From assembly GCF_001401805.1 (NCBI RefSeq), contig NZ_LKDW01000002.1, positions 124,001 to 188,000 of the forward strand: a stretch of DNA of 64,000 nucleotides, read 5' to 3'. Origin of the DNA: Pseudoalteromonas sp. P1-25 (GTDB lineage: Bacteria; Pseudomonadota; Gammaproteobacteria; Enterobacterales; Alteromonadaceae). This document shows positions 35,097-42,883 of this stretch, one piece after another. Position 1 is the first letter of the stretch; every line of letters begins with the position of its first letter. The position numbers were made by a program, and so were the translations under genes. Below the pieces are notes generated by a model. The model saw only the letters and a program-made list of their open reading frames with translations. It made no database searches and was not told the origin of the DNA.

Positions 35097-36491
35097 ATGA
35101 ACGATCCTCAAGAAAAAGCACTGATTTATATTGTTGAAGATAGCATTGCAAGTGGGGCTCTATACGCGAGTCAACTAGAGCAGGCTGGCCATGAATGCCG
35201 GCACTTTACCGATGGTTATTCAGCCTTGGTTGCTATAAAAGACACGATGCCCGACGTTATTGTGCAGGACGTTTGTTTACCCGATATTAGTGGCTTAGAG
35301 GTGCTTCAGTTTGTAAAAAAACAGGAAAAGCCAGCGAATGTCGTGATGATCACCTCAAATAGCTCTATTGATGTAGCTGTTGAGGCAATGCGCTTAGGAG
35401 GCTTTGATTTTTTAGAGAAACCGTTTTCAGGGCAGCGCTTAGTAAGCGCAGTTGATAGTGCGCTTTCACAGAAAACCACTCCTGCTGTTAAAGTTCAAAA
35501 ACAAAAAGCACCAAGCACGTCAGCATTTATTGGTGAGTCACTCGCAATGCAAACAGTGTTTAGGCTTTTAGATAGTGCAGCACGAAGTAAAGCATGTGTT
35601 TTTATTACTGGTGAAAGTGGTACAGGGAAGGAGGTGTGCGCGCAAACGTTACACGCCACGAGTCCAAGAAATGAAGGGCCGTTTATAGCCATTAACTGTG
35701 CTGCTATTCCTGGAGAGCTATTTGAATCCGAGTTTTTTGGTCATGTAAAAGGGGCTTTTAGCGGCGCGTTAAGTGATAGAAAAGGCGCTGTAGAAGTGGC
35801 AAATGGTGGCACTTTATTTTTAGATGAGTTGTGTGAAATGGAGCTTAATTTGCAAGCTAAACTATTACGTTTTTTGCAAACAGGCGCGTTTAATCGAGTA
35901 GGCAGTAGCGAGGTTTTACACAGTAATGTTAGGCTAGTGTGCGCAACAAATAGAAGTCCCGTAGTTGAAGTTGCTGAAGGGCGTTTTAGGGAAGATTTAT
36001 ACTACAGACTTAATGTTATTCCTGTAAAATTACCACCGCTGCGTGAGCGAGCTGGCGATATTATGTTGCTTGCAAAGCATATTTTAAAACAAAAAAGTGA
36101 AAGTAACGCTAAGTTGTTCCATCGTTTTTCAAAAGAAGTTGAAAATCTTTTTTGCAACTACGATTGGCCCGGTAATATTCGTGAGCTGCAAAATGTTATA
36201 GAAAATATAGTTGTTATTAATGATGGTGAAATTGTTGAGCTAGATATGCTACCAAGCTCATTCGGTGTTAATTCTGCTATTCCAAGCAAAAATACTAGCC
36301 CATCTCAATCTTCAGAGCCATTACAAACTAACTCACTTATGGGCGTGCACGACATAGAGCCCCTTTGGCAGGTTGAAAAAAGAGCAATAGAGTCGGCAAT
36401 AGCGGTATGCGATGATAACATACCACTTGCTGCGGCCTATTTGGGTGTAAGCGCCTCGACTATTTACAGAAAAATAAAAGGCTGGAGTTAG
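35097..36491 (+). CDS. luxO: LuxO-like sigma-54-dependent response regulator
   Basis: 464 residues. REC domain with Asp58 in VQDVCLPD and Lys in EKPFSG; AAA+ domain with Walker A GESGTGKEVCAQTLH, GGTLFLDELCEM as Walker B and RFREDLYYRLNVIPV; Fis-type HTH at the end (AAAYLGVSASTIYRKIKGW). The phrases TGESGTGKEVCA, FIAINCAAIP and LFLDELCEM closely follow Vibrio LuxO; SypG is the other near relative. The sigma-54-contacting loop is GAFSGA in place of the usual GAFTGA, a conservative change. When phosphorylated by the LuxU-like Hpt it should activate the sigma-54 promoters nearby. Gap to the Hpt gene 11 bp, so one operon. Confidence 0.85.
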   Translation: MNDPQEKALIYIVEDSIASGALYASQLEQAGHECRHFTDGYSALVAIKDTMPDVIVQDVCLPDISGLEVLQFVKKQEKPANVVMITSNSSIDVAVEAMRLGGFDFLEKPFSGQRLVSAVDSALSQKTTPAVKVQKQKAPSTSAFIGESLAMQTVFRLLDSAARSKACVFITGESGTGKEVCAQTLHATSPRNEGPFIAINCAAIPGELFESEFFGHVKGAFSGALSDRKGAVEVANGGTLFLDELCEMELNLQAKLLRFLQTGAFNRVGSSEVLHSNVRLVCATNRSPVVEVAEGRFREDLYYRLNVIPVKLPPLRERAGDIMLLAKHILKQKSESNAKLFHRFSKEVENLFCNYDWPGNIRELQNVIENIVVINDGEIVELDMLPSSFGVNSAIPSKNTSPSQSSEPLQTNSLMGVHDIEPLWQVEKRAIESAIAVCDDNIPLAAAYLGVSASTIYRKIKGWS

Positions 36492-36697
36492 CTTCACGCT
36501 TCTTCCTTACACCTGCTTGGGGTTTATACTGTACTAATTGCTGCTTAAAAAAAGCAAGGTGCCTGTTTTATCTAACATTTTATTATTCTGCTCATAGCTT
36601 ATAATTCTCTTAATCACATTAAACAAGGCTGCTTAATAAAAGCGAATCGCCTGCCATTTTGTTTTCAGTTACATTTTCTTGGTTGAAATAAAAAAAG

Positions 36698-36727
36698 ACA
36701 CCCTAAGCTCTATTACTACACCCTAAG
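36698..36727. repeat. 20-bp spaced direct repeats upstream of the peroxiredoxin gene
   Basis: ACACCCTAAG occurs at 36698-36707 and 36718-36727, exactly 20 bp (two helical turns) apart, ending 23 bp before the start codon. The ten bases after each copy are also similar. The second copy also sits inside a CTATTA...TAATAG dyad (36709-36735). This looks like a binding site for a regulator that acts near or after the promoter. Confidence 0.5.
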
Positions 36728-36750
36728 TTTAATAGTAAAAGGAGATCACA

Positions 36751-37281
36751 ATGAGTAACGTTAATTTACAGCCAGCAAGTGTAATGCAGCCTTTAGTGGT
36801 ATGTGATTTAGATAACAACAACGTGAATTTAGTTGACCGCGTAAGCGACAAACCTTGGAAAATGATAGTGGTGTACAGAGGACAGCATTGCCCTAAATGT
36901 ACCGAGCAACTCAACGAGCTTGCAACCATGCATGACGAGTTTGCCAACGCAGGGGTAGAAGTTGTAGCAGTAAGTGGCGATGGCGAAGCGCAGCTTAAAA
37001 AGCATCTTGAAAAAATAGACGTAAATTTCCCTCTTTATTACAATTTGACCATGGAGCAAATGACAGATTTAGGCTTATACATTAGCGAGCCGCGTAGTGA
37101 TGCTGAAACAGATCACCCCTTTGCTGAGCCTTGCATTATTGTTTTAAACGAAGATAACCAAGTGCAAATGCTTGATAAATCAAATAGTCCATTTGTTCGC
37201 CCAAGCCTTAAGCAGTTACTAAGCGGTATTAAATTTTCACGCGAAAACGACTACCCAATTCGCGGTACTTTTATTAAGTAA
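36751..37281 (+). CDS. Peroxiredoxin-like (AhpC/TSA) family protein
   Basis: 176 residues with a thioredoxin fold. The peroxidatic region reads VVYRGQHCPKCTEQL with C47 and C50, a CxxC in place of the single peroxidatic Cys of classical PxxxTxxC peroxiredoxins. A cis-Pro region and a C-terminal RENDYPIRGTF follow. This matches the AhpC/TSA-like group that is annotated 'redoxin'. It should reduce peroxides or disulfides in the cytosol; no dedicated reductase is adjacent. A strong AAGGAG ribosome-binding site and own terminator mark a single gene. Confidence 0.82.
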   Translation: MSNVNLQPASVMQPLVVCDLDNNNVNLVDRVSDKPWKMIVVYRGQHCPKCTEQLNELATMHDEFANAGVEVVAVSGDGEAQLKKHLEKIDVNFPLYYNLTMEQMTDLGLYISEPRSDAETDHPFAEPCIIVLNEDNQVQMLDKSNSPFVRPSLKQLLSGIKFSRENDYPIRGTFIK

Positions 37282-37315
37282 CATGTACTGAGTAATTTGT
37301 TGAATAGACGATGAG

Positions 37316-37336
37316 GGCACATTTTTGTGCCTTTTT
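37316..37336 (+). terminator. Terminator of the peroxiredoxin-like gene
   Basis: GGCAC-ATTTTT-GTGCC followed by TTTTT. Short stem but clean U-run. Confidence 0.78.
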
Positions 37337-37366
37337 CATTTTTTTTCACTTTTTTTAATAAAATTA

Positions 37367-37390
37367 CTTGAAAACTATTTTACTGCCCAT
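37367..37390 (+). promoter_or_regulatory. Sigma-32 heat-shock promoter of the hsp20 gene
   Basis: CTTGAAA at 37367-37373 and CCCAT at 37386-37390, separated by 12 bp, match the sigma-32 consensus (CTTGAAA / CCCCAT). The start of transcription near 37398 gives a leader of about 130 nt, long enough for an RNA thermometer. Confidence 0.78.
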
Positions 37391-37500
37391 AAATAGTTTA
37401 GTGAGGACGCCTGATGGGTCCCAAAAAATACAGAAGTTATTGAAATTTATATTATTAATTTAATTGTGTTGTACTTGTTCAAACGAAAAGTAACAACATT

Positions 37501-37523
37501 ATATCGCTTAAATATGAGGATAT
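37501..37523 (+). promoter_or_regulatory. ROSE-like RNA thermometer hairpin at the hsp20 start
   Basis: AUAUC-G-CUU pairs with GAG-GAUAU, leaving one bulged G opposite the Shine-Dalgarno (UCGCU against AGGA). This is the hallmark of ROSE thermometers: U-U/C-GCU pairs with the ribosome-binding site and opens when heated. It lies 5 nt before the ATG at 37528. Folding was done by eye. Confidence 0.7.
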
Positions 37524-37527
37524 TATT

Positions 37528-37974
37528 ATGCGTACAGTAGATTTATCACCACTTTATCGTTCATTCATCGGCTTCGATCATTTAGCATCTTTAATGGATG
37601 CGGCAGCGCGTACAGACAAGCAGCCTAGCTTTCCCCCTTACAACATTGAAGCGCTCGATAAAGACAAATACAGAATCACTATGGCCGTTGCTGGCTTTAG
37701 TGAAAATGAACTGACCATTGAGTCAGAGAACAACACTTTAAAAGTTGCAGGCACTAAACCAAATAAAGATGAAAATGCAGAACGCAAGTTTATTCATCAA
37801 GGTATAGCAGAGCGTAACTTTGAGCGTAAGTTTCAACTAGGGGATCATGTAAAGGTACTTGGTGCCGATTTAGCTAACGGTCTGCTCAGCATTGACCTAG
37901 AGCGCGAAATTCCGGAAGCACTTAAACCTCGCAAAATTGAAATTGGCGCTAGCAACCTAATTGAAGGTAAGTAA
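37528..37974 (+). CDS. Small heat-shock protein IbpA-like (Hsp20)
   Basis: 148 residues. The alpha-crystallin domain covers about residues 35-130, with YRITMAVAGFSENELTIE and the final strand GLLSIDLEREIPEALKPRKIEI. The N-terminus MRTVDLSPLYRSFIGFDHL is typical for the IbpA/IbpB group. The C-terminal I-x-I-type anchor appears as KIEI. It binds unfolding proteins and hands them to DnaK/ClpB. A sigma-32 promoter and a ROSE-like hairpin in the leader provide transcriptional and translational heat control. A strong terminator follows. Confidence 0.93.
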   Translation: MRTVDLSPLYRSFIGFDHLASLMDAAARTDKQPSFPPYNIEALDKDKYRITMAVAGFSENELTIESENNTLKVAGTKPNKDENAERKFIHQGIAERNFERKFQLGDHVKVLGADLANGLLSIDLEREIPEALKPRKIEIGASNLIEGK

Positions 37975-38000
37975 TCGCTAGTTTATATTTTTTTGATTGT

Positions 38001-38030
38001 AGCCGCCTAAGCTTAGGCGGCTTTTTTTTT
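38001..38030 (+). terminator. Terminator of hsp20
   Basis: AGCCGCCTAA / TTAGGCGGCT stem around GC, followed by nine T. It reaches the stop codon of the convergent photolyase-related gene. Confidence 0.9.
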
Positions 38031-39585
38031 ATAACTCATTTATATGCGTTAGATAATAATTCGCTTGGTCTAAGGTCTGTTGTTGGAGCTCAGGCGCTTG
38101 TTTATCCCAGTTTCTATATACCATGCCGATGCGTGGATTTTTTTCAAGTAGTGCGCGGTGTTTGTCCATAAATTGCCAATATAAGCTATTGTAAGGGCAC
38201 GCCTTATCACCTACTTTTTGTTTAACATCGTAGTGACAGTTTTTGCAGTAATCACTCATTTTATTAATGTAATTACCACTGGCTGCATAGGGTTTAGTGG
38301 CAATAATACCCTCATCTGCAAATTGGCTCATACCACGGGTGTTAGGCATTTCAACCCATTCGATGGCATCAATATAAACCCCTAAATACCACTGGTCGAC
38401 CTCATTAGGGTCAATGCCTGTTAATAAGCAAAAGTTCCCAATGATCATTAACCGTTGAATATGATGAGCGTAGGCGGTGTCTAAGCTCTGTGTTAAAGCA
38501 TGACTTAAACAATTCATTTTTAAATCACCATCCCAAAAGTAATTCGGTAACAACTGCTTTGCCTGTAATTGATTTTTTTGTGCATAGTCGGGCATGTTTA
38601 CCCAATATATACAGCGGACGTACTCACGCCAACCTAGGATCTGCCTAACAAAGCCCTCGACTTGAGAAATCGAAATTGTATCAGGGTGAGCATTATACTC
38701 GTCAATTACACGTTTAATAACGTACAGCGGGTGGATTAGTTTTGCATTCAAAGCAAACGATAAACGGCTATGGTACAAGCTTGCGTTATTGGCGACTTGA
38801 TCGGTCATTGCATCTTGAAACTGGCCAAAGCTTTTTAATAGGTGGGTGCAAAAATACTCTAAACAGGTTTTTGCTTGGTTGCGTGTAAGCGGCCACGGGA
38901 GCTGCTTTGGGTTTATTTGACCAAAGTAATTTACGTTATGTTTTTTAAGTCTGCTAATGATAGTGCTAACATCGTTATCAAATACTTTTGGCGGGGGAAT
39001 AGCGTTTAAATCTGCTTTTTTAAACTTATTTCTGTTTTTACTATCAAAGTTCCATTGTCCTCCTTGTGGGCTACTCCCATCCATAAGAATATTGTATTGT
39101 TTGCGCATAGCACGGTAAAAGTGCTCCATAGTCACATGTTTGTTTTTTTCAAATCGTTCGTTAATACGTTCAAATGGCAGCAAAAAATGTTCAGTGTCAT
39201 AGGCTTTAACGGTAAAAGGTGATTCTTTCTTAAACTTGCTCAGCTGTGCTTTGAGCCTGTATTCATCAGGGTATTGATAATGTATTTCACTGCATTGGTA
39301 CTGTTTAGCTATTCGCGCAATCAAGTCGGGTAAGGTTTTGTCTTGGTGGGTATCATCAAGGGTAAGGTGAAGTGTGCTGTAATTAGCGCTTTGTAAAGCC
39401 GTAGCAAAACGCTCCATCGCATAAAAAAAAGCACATAACTTTTGCACATGGTGCTTAACATAGCAGGTTTCTTGATTTAACTCGGCGATTAAATAAAGCG
39501 TATCAGGGCTTTTTTCTTTAAACCACGAATGTGAAGCATTGAGTTGATCACCTAATATTAGGCGCAAAACCTTAAAACGAGACAT
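38029..39585 (-). CDS. Cryptochrome/photolyase family protein, FeS-type (PhrB-like)
   Basis: 518 residues. It starts with LRLILGDQLNASHSWF, the hallmark of the 'deoxyribodipyrimidine photolyase-related protein' family (PF04244), and has the C-terminal FAD-binding helical domain with WREYVRCIYW and MIGNFCLLTGIDPNEVDQWY. Cysteines in VRCIYW, CKNCHYD and DKACPYNSLYW fit the ligands of the 4Fe-4S cluster of FeS bacterial cryptochromes and photolyases. The family repairs (6-4) photoproducts or acts as a light sensor. The downstream partner on the same strand is not obvious; the globin-like gene lies 83 bp upstream and could share a transcript. Confidence 0.92.
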   Translation of the reverse strand: MSRFKVLRLILGDQLNASHSWFKEKSPDTLYLIAELNQETCYVKHHVQKLCAFFYAMERFATALQSANYSTLHLTLDDTHQDKTLPDLIARIAKQYQCSEIHYQYPDEYRLKAQLSKFKKESPFTVKAYDTEHFLLPFERINERFEKNKHVTMEHFYRAMRKQYNILMDGSSPQGGQWNFDSKNRNKFKKADLNAIPPPKVFDNDVSTIISRLKKHNVNYFGQINPKQLPWPLTRNQAKTCLEYFCTHLLKSFGQFQDAMTDQVANNASLYHSRLSFALNAKLIHPLYVIKRVIDEYNAHPDTISISQVEGFVRQILGWREYVRCIYWVNMPDYAQKNQLQAKQLLPNYFWDGDLKMNCLSHALTQSLDTAYAHHIQRLMIIGNFCLLTGIDPNEVDQWYLGVYIDAIEWVEMPNTRGMSQFADEGIIATKPYAASGNYINKMSDYCKNCHYDVKQKVGDKACPYNSLYWQFMDKHRALLEKNPRIGMVYRNWDKQAPELQQQTLDQANYYLTHINEL

Positions 39586-39668
39586 AAACCACCTAAATTT
39601 AGTTGTACGTAAAAATCGACAACATAGATCTAGAAAGTCTGCTCATAACCAAAAAATCAGTGAGTCTT

Positions 39669-40142
39669 TTAAACCTTATTTGCGCGAAGTTGAGATATTT
39701 TTTGTTCTAGCGAAATAACATTTGTTTTATTAAACAATGTTGTATTAGCAAAGCTTTCAAAATAACGAAGCGCTTTTTGCCAAGCAACTTGCGTTTGTGC
39801 TGTAAAAAAACGTCCTAGGTGCTCGCTTAGTGTGTGGTAAAAGGCGTCACAAAGTAGTGATATTTCCCTTGGCGTCACATTCCTCTTTTTTAAATATTGC
39901 AAGTGAAAGGCTAAAAAGGGGGCAACAGATGATGGGTTATTCAAATGCCTAACTATGCGTTCTAAGACGCAATACAGTATATAACTTTTTTCGTTAAAGT
40001 AGGCCGCACTTGGGTATTGCATTGTTATATTTGACTCTTCAAGCTTAGCATGAAAGCGTGCTGTAAACGCATGAAAGTTTGGCTTAACTATATGCAAACT
40101 TTTAATTAACTGTGGCTGATAAGTATTCATTAGCAATCTCAT
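39669..40142 (-). CDS. Globin-like heme protein (putative)
   Basis: 157 residues, entirely helical. The pattern follows single-domain globins: a B/C-helix region with F-x-x-RFHAKLEE, a putative proximal His80 in FLAFHLQYLKKRNVTPREI (F helix into G) and a closing VAWQKALRYFESF resembling the globin H-helix 'AW-x-x-AY'. If right, it binds heme and may sense or detoxify O2 or NO. The similarity is weak and seen by eye only. A second ATG at 40130 has GAGA before it and may be the true start. On the same strand as, and 83 bp before, the photolyase-related gene. Confidence 0.6.
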   Translation of the reverse strand: MRLLMNTYQPQLIKSLHIVKPNFHAFTARFHAKLEESNITMQYPSAAYFNEKSYILYCVLERIVRHLNNPSSVAPFLAFHLQYLKKRNVTPREISLLCDAFYHTLSEHLGRFFTAQTQVAWQKALRYFESFANTTLFNKTNVISLEQKISQLRANKV

Positions 40143-40506
40143 TAAATTTTGTAATTTTTATTTTTATCCACATCGGAGAGCTTTTAGTATAGTGCGTCGC
40201 TCACATATCGCACGTAATCTAAACATAAAAAGCATAAATTTGTATCATTTTTATGAATTTTAGACATTTTATTTATGAATATACGGCTTTTTACGTAGAT
40301 GTTAGTGACGTTACAATTACCATTTTAATATCTGCATAATCATAATACATACTAGCGAAGCTTAAAATGGGGGGTCACTGATTTTATCAAACTTATTAGT
40401 TATTATGGTTGCTAATTACCCCGTATATCCTTATAATAGCCGCCATTGTTTAGCGGTTGATTAACCACTAACAGCGATATTGAATTTTAGGTTTGATATC
40501 TATTGG
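40143..40506. other. Intergenic region upstream of tRNA-fMet
   Basis: 364 bp without an open frame of note. The only strong element is the tRNA promoter at 40409-40437. I saw no second tRNA (E. coli has leuU nearby) and no clear promoter for the divergent globin-like gene. Confidence 0.6.
40409..40437 (+). promoter_or_regulatory. Promoter of the tRNA-fMet-rimP-nusA-infB operon
   Basis: -35 TTGCTA and -10 TATAAT separated by 17 bp, followed by the GC-rich discriminator AGCCGCC that is typical of stringently controlled stable RNA promoters. Confidence 0.75.
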
Positions 40507-40583
<77 letters not shown>

Positions 40584-40620
40584 ATTTTTATAGTTAGGTA
40601 TAACCTTACTAATTCTGTAT

Positions 40621-40646
40621 CGCGCATTCTAAGTAATGCGCGTTTT
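40621..40646 (+). terminator. Hairpin downstream of tRNA-fMet
   Basis: CGCGCATT / AATGCGCG with a 6-nt loop and TTTT. Either a partial terminator or the RNase processing site that separates the tRNA from the mRNA. Confidence 0.65.
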
Positions 40647-40738
40647 GCGTTTAAGCTAATGTAGTTTAATTAGGTCAGTAAAATGACCCGCAGCCAAGCT
40701 TGGCCAAAGGCCACACAGTTTTATGCTTTATTGGTGTG

Positions 40739-40761
40739 ACGCCCCGCTTGGTTCGGGGCGT
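40739..40761 (+). promoter_or_regulatory. Stable hairpin in the rimP leader
   Basis: ACGCCCC / GGGGCGT with a 9-nt loop. No U-run follows. Together with the next element it makes a structured leader before rimP. Confidence 0.6.
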
Positions 40762-40824
40762 TGTTGTATCTGCACCATTGATTTTTTGTCTTGTCATTAA
40801 ATCAAAACTTAAACTCAGTATTTT

Positions 40825-40845
40825 AGGGCTATAAGCCCTTTTTTT
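40825..40845 (+). terminator. Attenuator-like terminator directly before rimP
   Basis: AGGGCT-ATA-AGCCCT followed by seven T. It ends only 9 bp before the Shine-Dalgarno of rimP, so read-through is required to express rimP-nusA-infB from the tRNA promoter. NusA feedback at such sites is known for E. coli; here it is inferred. Confidence 0.78.
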
Positions 40846-40864
40846 GTTTGTATGGAGGATTTTC

Positions 40865-41320
40865 GTGACAAAACTTGAGCAAGATTTATTAACCATGCTA
40901 ACGCCTGCAGTAGAAATGTTAGGCTTTGAATTACATGGTCTTGAGTTTGTACAAGCAGGCCGCCATTCTACCTTAAGGGTTTACATTGACCATGAGGATG
41001 GGATATCTGTTGATAACTGTGCGGATGCGAGTCGCCAAATTAGTGCGATTTTAGACGTCGAAGACCCAATTACAAACGAATATGATTTGGAAGTATCGTC
41101 TCCTGGTGTTGATCGTCCATTATTCAAACAAGATCACTACGAGAAGGCGCAAGGAGAGGAAGTACGCGTGCGTACTAAGCTTCCACAAGATGGTCGCCGT
41201 AATTTTAAAGGCGACTTAGTAGCAGTTAGCAGTGATATGATCACACTTAAAAGCGATGGCGAAGAGCACTTAATCATGCTTAGCAATATCGAACGTGCGA
41301 ACATCATCGCAAAGTTTTAA
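40865..41320 (+). CDS. rimP: Ribosome maturation factor RimP
   Basis: 151 residues from the GTG at 40865, which has GGAGGA 5 bp upstream; this agrees with the 150 residues of E. coli RimP, whereas the longer open frame from 40844 does not. The conserved core [14 protein letters not shown] (about residues 75-88) is present, as are the N-terminal DISxxLD-type segments. RimP binds the 30S subunit and helps late assembly around uS12. First protein gene of the nusA-infB operon. Confidence 0.95.
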   Translation: MTKLEQDLLTMLTPAVEMLGFELHGLEFVQAGRHSTLRVYIDHEDGISVDNCADASRQISAILDVEDPITNEYDLEVSSPGVDRPLFKQDHYEKAQGEEVRVRTKLPQDGRRNFKGDLVAVSSDMITLKSDGEEHLIMLSNIERANIIAKF

Positions 41321-41358
41321 TTCGAGTGCGAAGGAATAGGGCAAGCGAGGCATTACCC

Positions 41359-42858
41359 ATGGCAAAAGAGATATTATTAGTTGCTGAAGCCGTTTCCAAT
41401 GAGAAAGCGGTTCCAAAAGAAAAGATTTTTGAAGCGTTAGAGTTCGCTCTAGCAACAGCGACAAAGAAAAAACACGATGGCGAAATTGAAGTGCGCGTAT
41501 CTATCGACCGCAAAACTGGCGATTACGATACATTTCGTCGTTGGAAGATTGCAGAAATTCAAGAAGATGGTTCATTAGAAAATCCTTACAGCGAAATCAC
41601 ATTAGAAGCAGCTCAAGTTGAAGAACCTGACTTGCAACTGGGTGATTATGTTGAAGAACAGATTGAATCTATTAAATTCGACCGCATAACTACACAAATG
41701 GCAAAGCAAGTTATCGTACAAAAAGTACGTGAAGCTGAGCGCGCTTTAGTTGTAGAAGCGTATAAAGATCAAGAAGGCGAGCTAGTAACAGGTGTCGTTA
41801 AAAAAGCAACACGTGATGCAATTGTACTTGATTTAGGTAACAACGCCGAAGCGGTTATTTACCGTGACGATATGCTGCCACGTGAAAACTTCCGTCCAGG
41901 AGATCGTATCCGTGGTCTTCTATACGAAGTTAAACCTGAAGCACGCGGCGCACAGCTATTTGTAACGCGTTCAAAACCAGAAATGCTGATGGAATTATTC
42001 CGCATTGAGGTGCCAGAGATTGGCGAAGAAATGATTGAGCTTCGTGCTGCAGCACGCGATCCGGGTTCACGCGCTAAAATTGCCGTTAAATCAAATGACA
42101 AGCGTATTGACCCAGTTGGTGCGTGTGTTGGTATGCGTGGTGCCCGTGTTCAAGCTGTATCATCAGAACTTGGTGGCGAGCGTGTTGATATCGTACTTTA
42201 CGATGACAACCCGGCACAATTTGTAATTAATGCAATGGCACCAGCAGAAGTGGCTTCAATCGTAATGGATGAAGACACTCACTCAATGGATATTGCAGTA
42301 GAAGCCGATAACTTAGCACAAGCAATTGGTCGTAATGGTCAAAATGTTCGTTTAGCTAGCCAATTAACTGGTTGGGAACTAAACGTAATGACGGTTGATG
42401 ACATGCGCGCTAAAAATGAAGCCGAGTCAGATAAGTTAATCAACTTATTTACTGAAAATTTAGATATTGATGATGAATTTGCATCATTACTTATTAACGA
42501 AGGTTTCTCAACACTTGAAGAAGTAGCCTATGTGCCTGCTTCAGAGTTTTTAGAAATCGACGGCTTAGATGAAGAAACAGTTGATGTGCTGCGTTCACGC
42601 GCTAAAGATGCATTAACAACAAAAGCACTTAAAACGGAAGAAAGCTTAGAAGGTGTAGAACCGGCTGAAGACCTACTTGCGCTTGAGGGTTTAGAACGCC
42701 ATCTAGCATTTGTTATGGCAAGTAAAGGTGTAGTAACACTTGAAGACTTAGCTGAGCAAGGTATTGATGAATTAGTAGATATTACAGAGCTTTCACCTGA
42801 AAAAGCAGGTGAGCTAATTATGGCTGCACGTAATATTTGTTGGTTCGCAGACGAGTAA
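41359..42858 (+). CDS. nusA: Transcription termination/antitermination factor NusA
   Basis: 499 residues from ATG 41359, with E. coli NusA at 495. Domains in order: N-terminal RNA polymerase-binding domain (1-130), S1 (about 135-200, [16 protein letters not shown]), KH1 and KH2 ([32 protein letters not shown]), and two acidic C-terminal repeats (about 365-499). NusA promotes pausing, intrinsic termination and antitermination. The last residues WFADE match the family's end. A frame beginning at 41326 adds eleven residues without a ribosome-binding site; AGCGAGG at 41344-41350 supports 41359. Confidence 0.97.
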   Translation: MAKEILLVAEAVSNEKAVPKEKIFEALEFALATATKKKHDGEIEVRVSIDRKTGDYDTFRRWKIAEIQEDGSLENPYSEITLEAAQVEEPDLQLGDYVEEQIESIKFDRITTQMAKQVIVQKVREAERALVVEAYKDQEGELVTGVVKKATRDAIVLDLGNNAEAVIYRDDMLPRENFRPGDRIRGLLYEVKPEARGAQLFVTRSKPEMLMELFRIEVPEIGEEMIELRAAARDPGSRAKIAVKSNDKRIDPVGACVGMRGARVQAVSSELGGERVDIVLYDDNPAQFVINAMAPAEVASIVMDEDTHSMDIAVEADNLAQAIGRNGQNVRLASQLTGWELNVMTVDDMRAKNEAESDKLINLFTENLDIDDEFASLLINEGFSTLEEVAYVPASEFLEIDGLDEETVDVLRSRAKDALTTKALKTEESLEGVEPAEDLLALEGLERHLAFVMASKGVVTLEDLAEQGIDELVDITELSPEKAGELIMAARNICWFADE

Positions 42859-42883
42859 TTTATTAACGGAGGTATTACACACT

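Noticed and set aside
40143-40506. A second tRNA (leuU) upstream of tRNA-fMet as in E. coli
   Set aside because: No cloverleaf or T-loop motif was found in this stretch.
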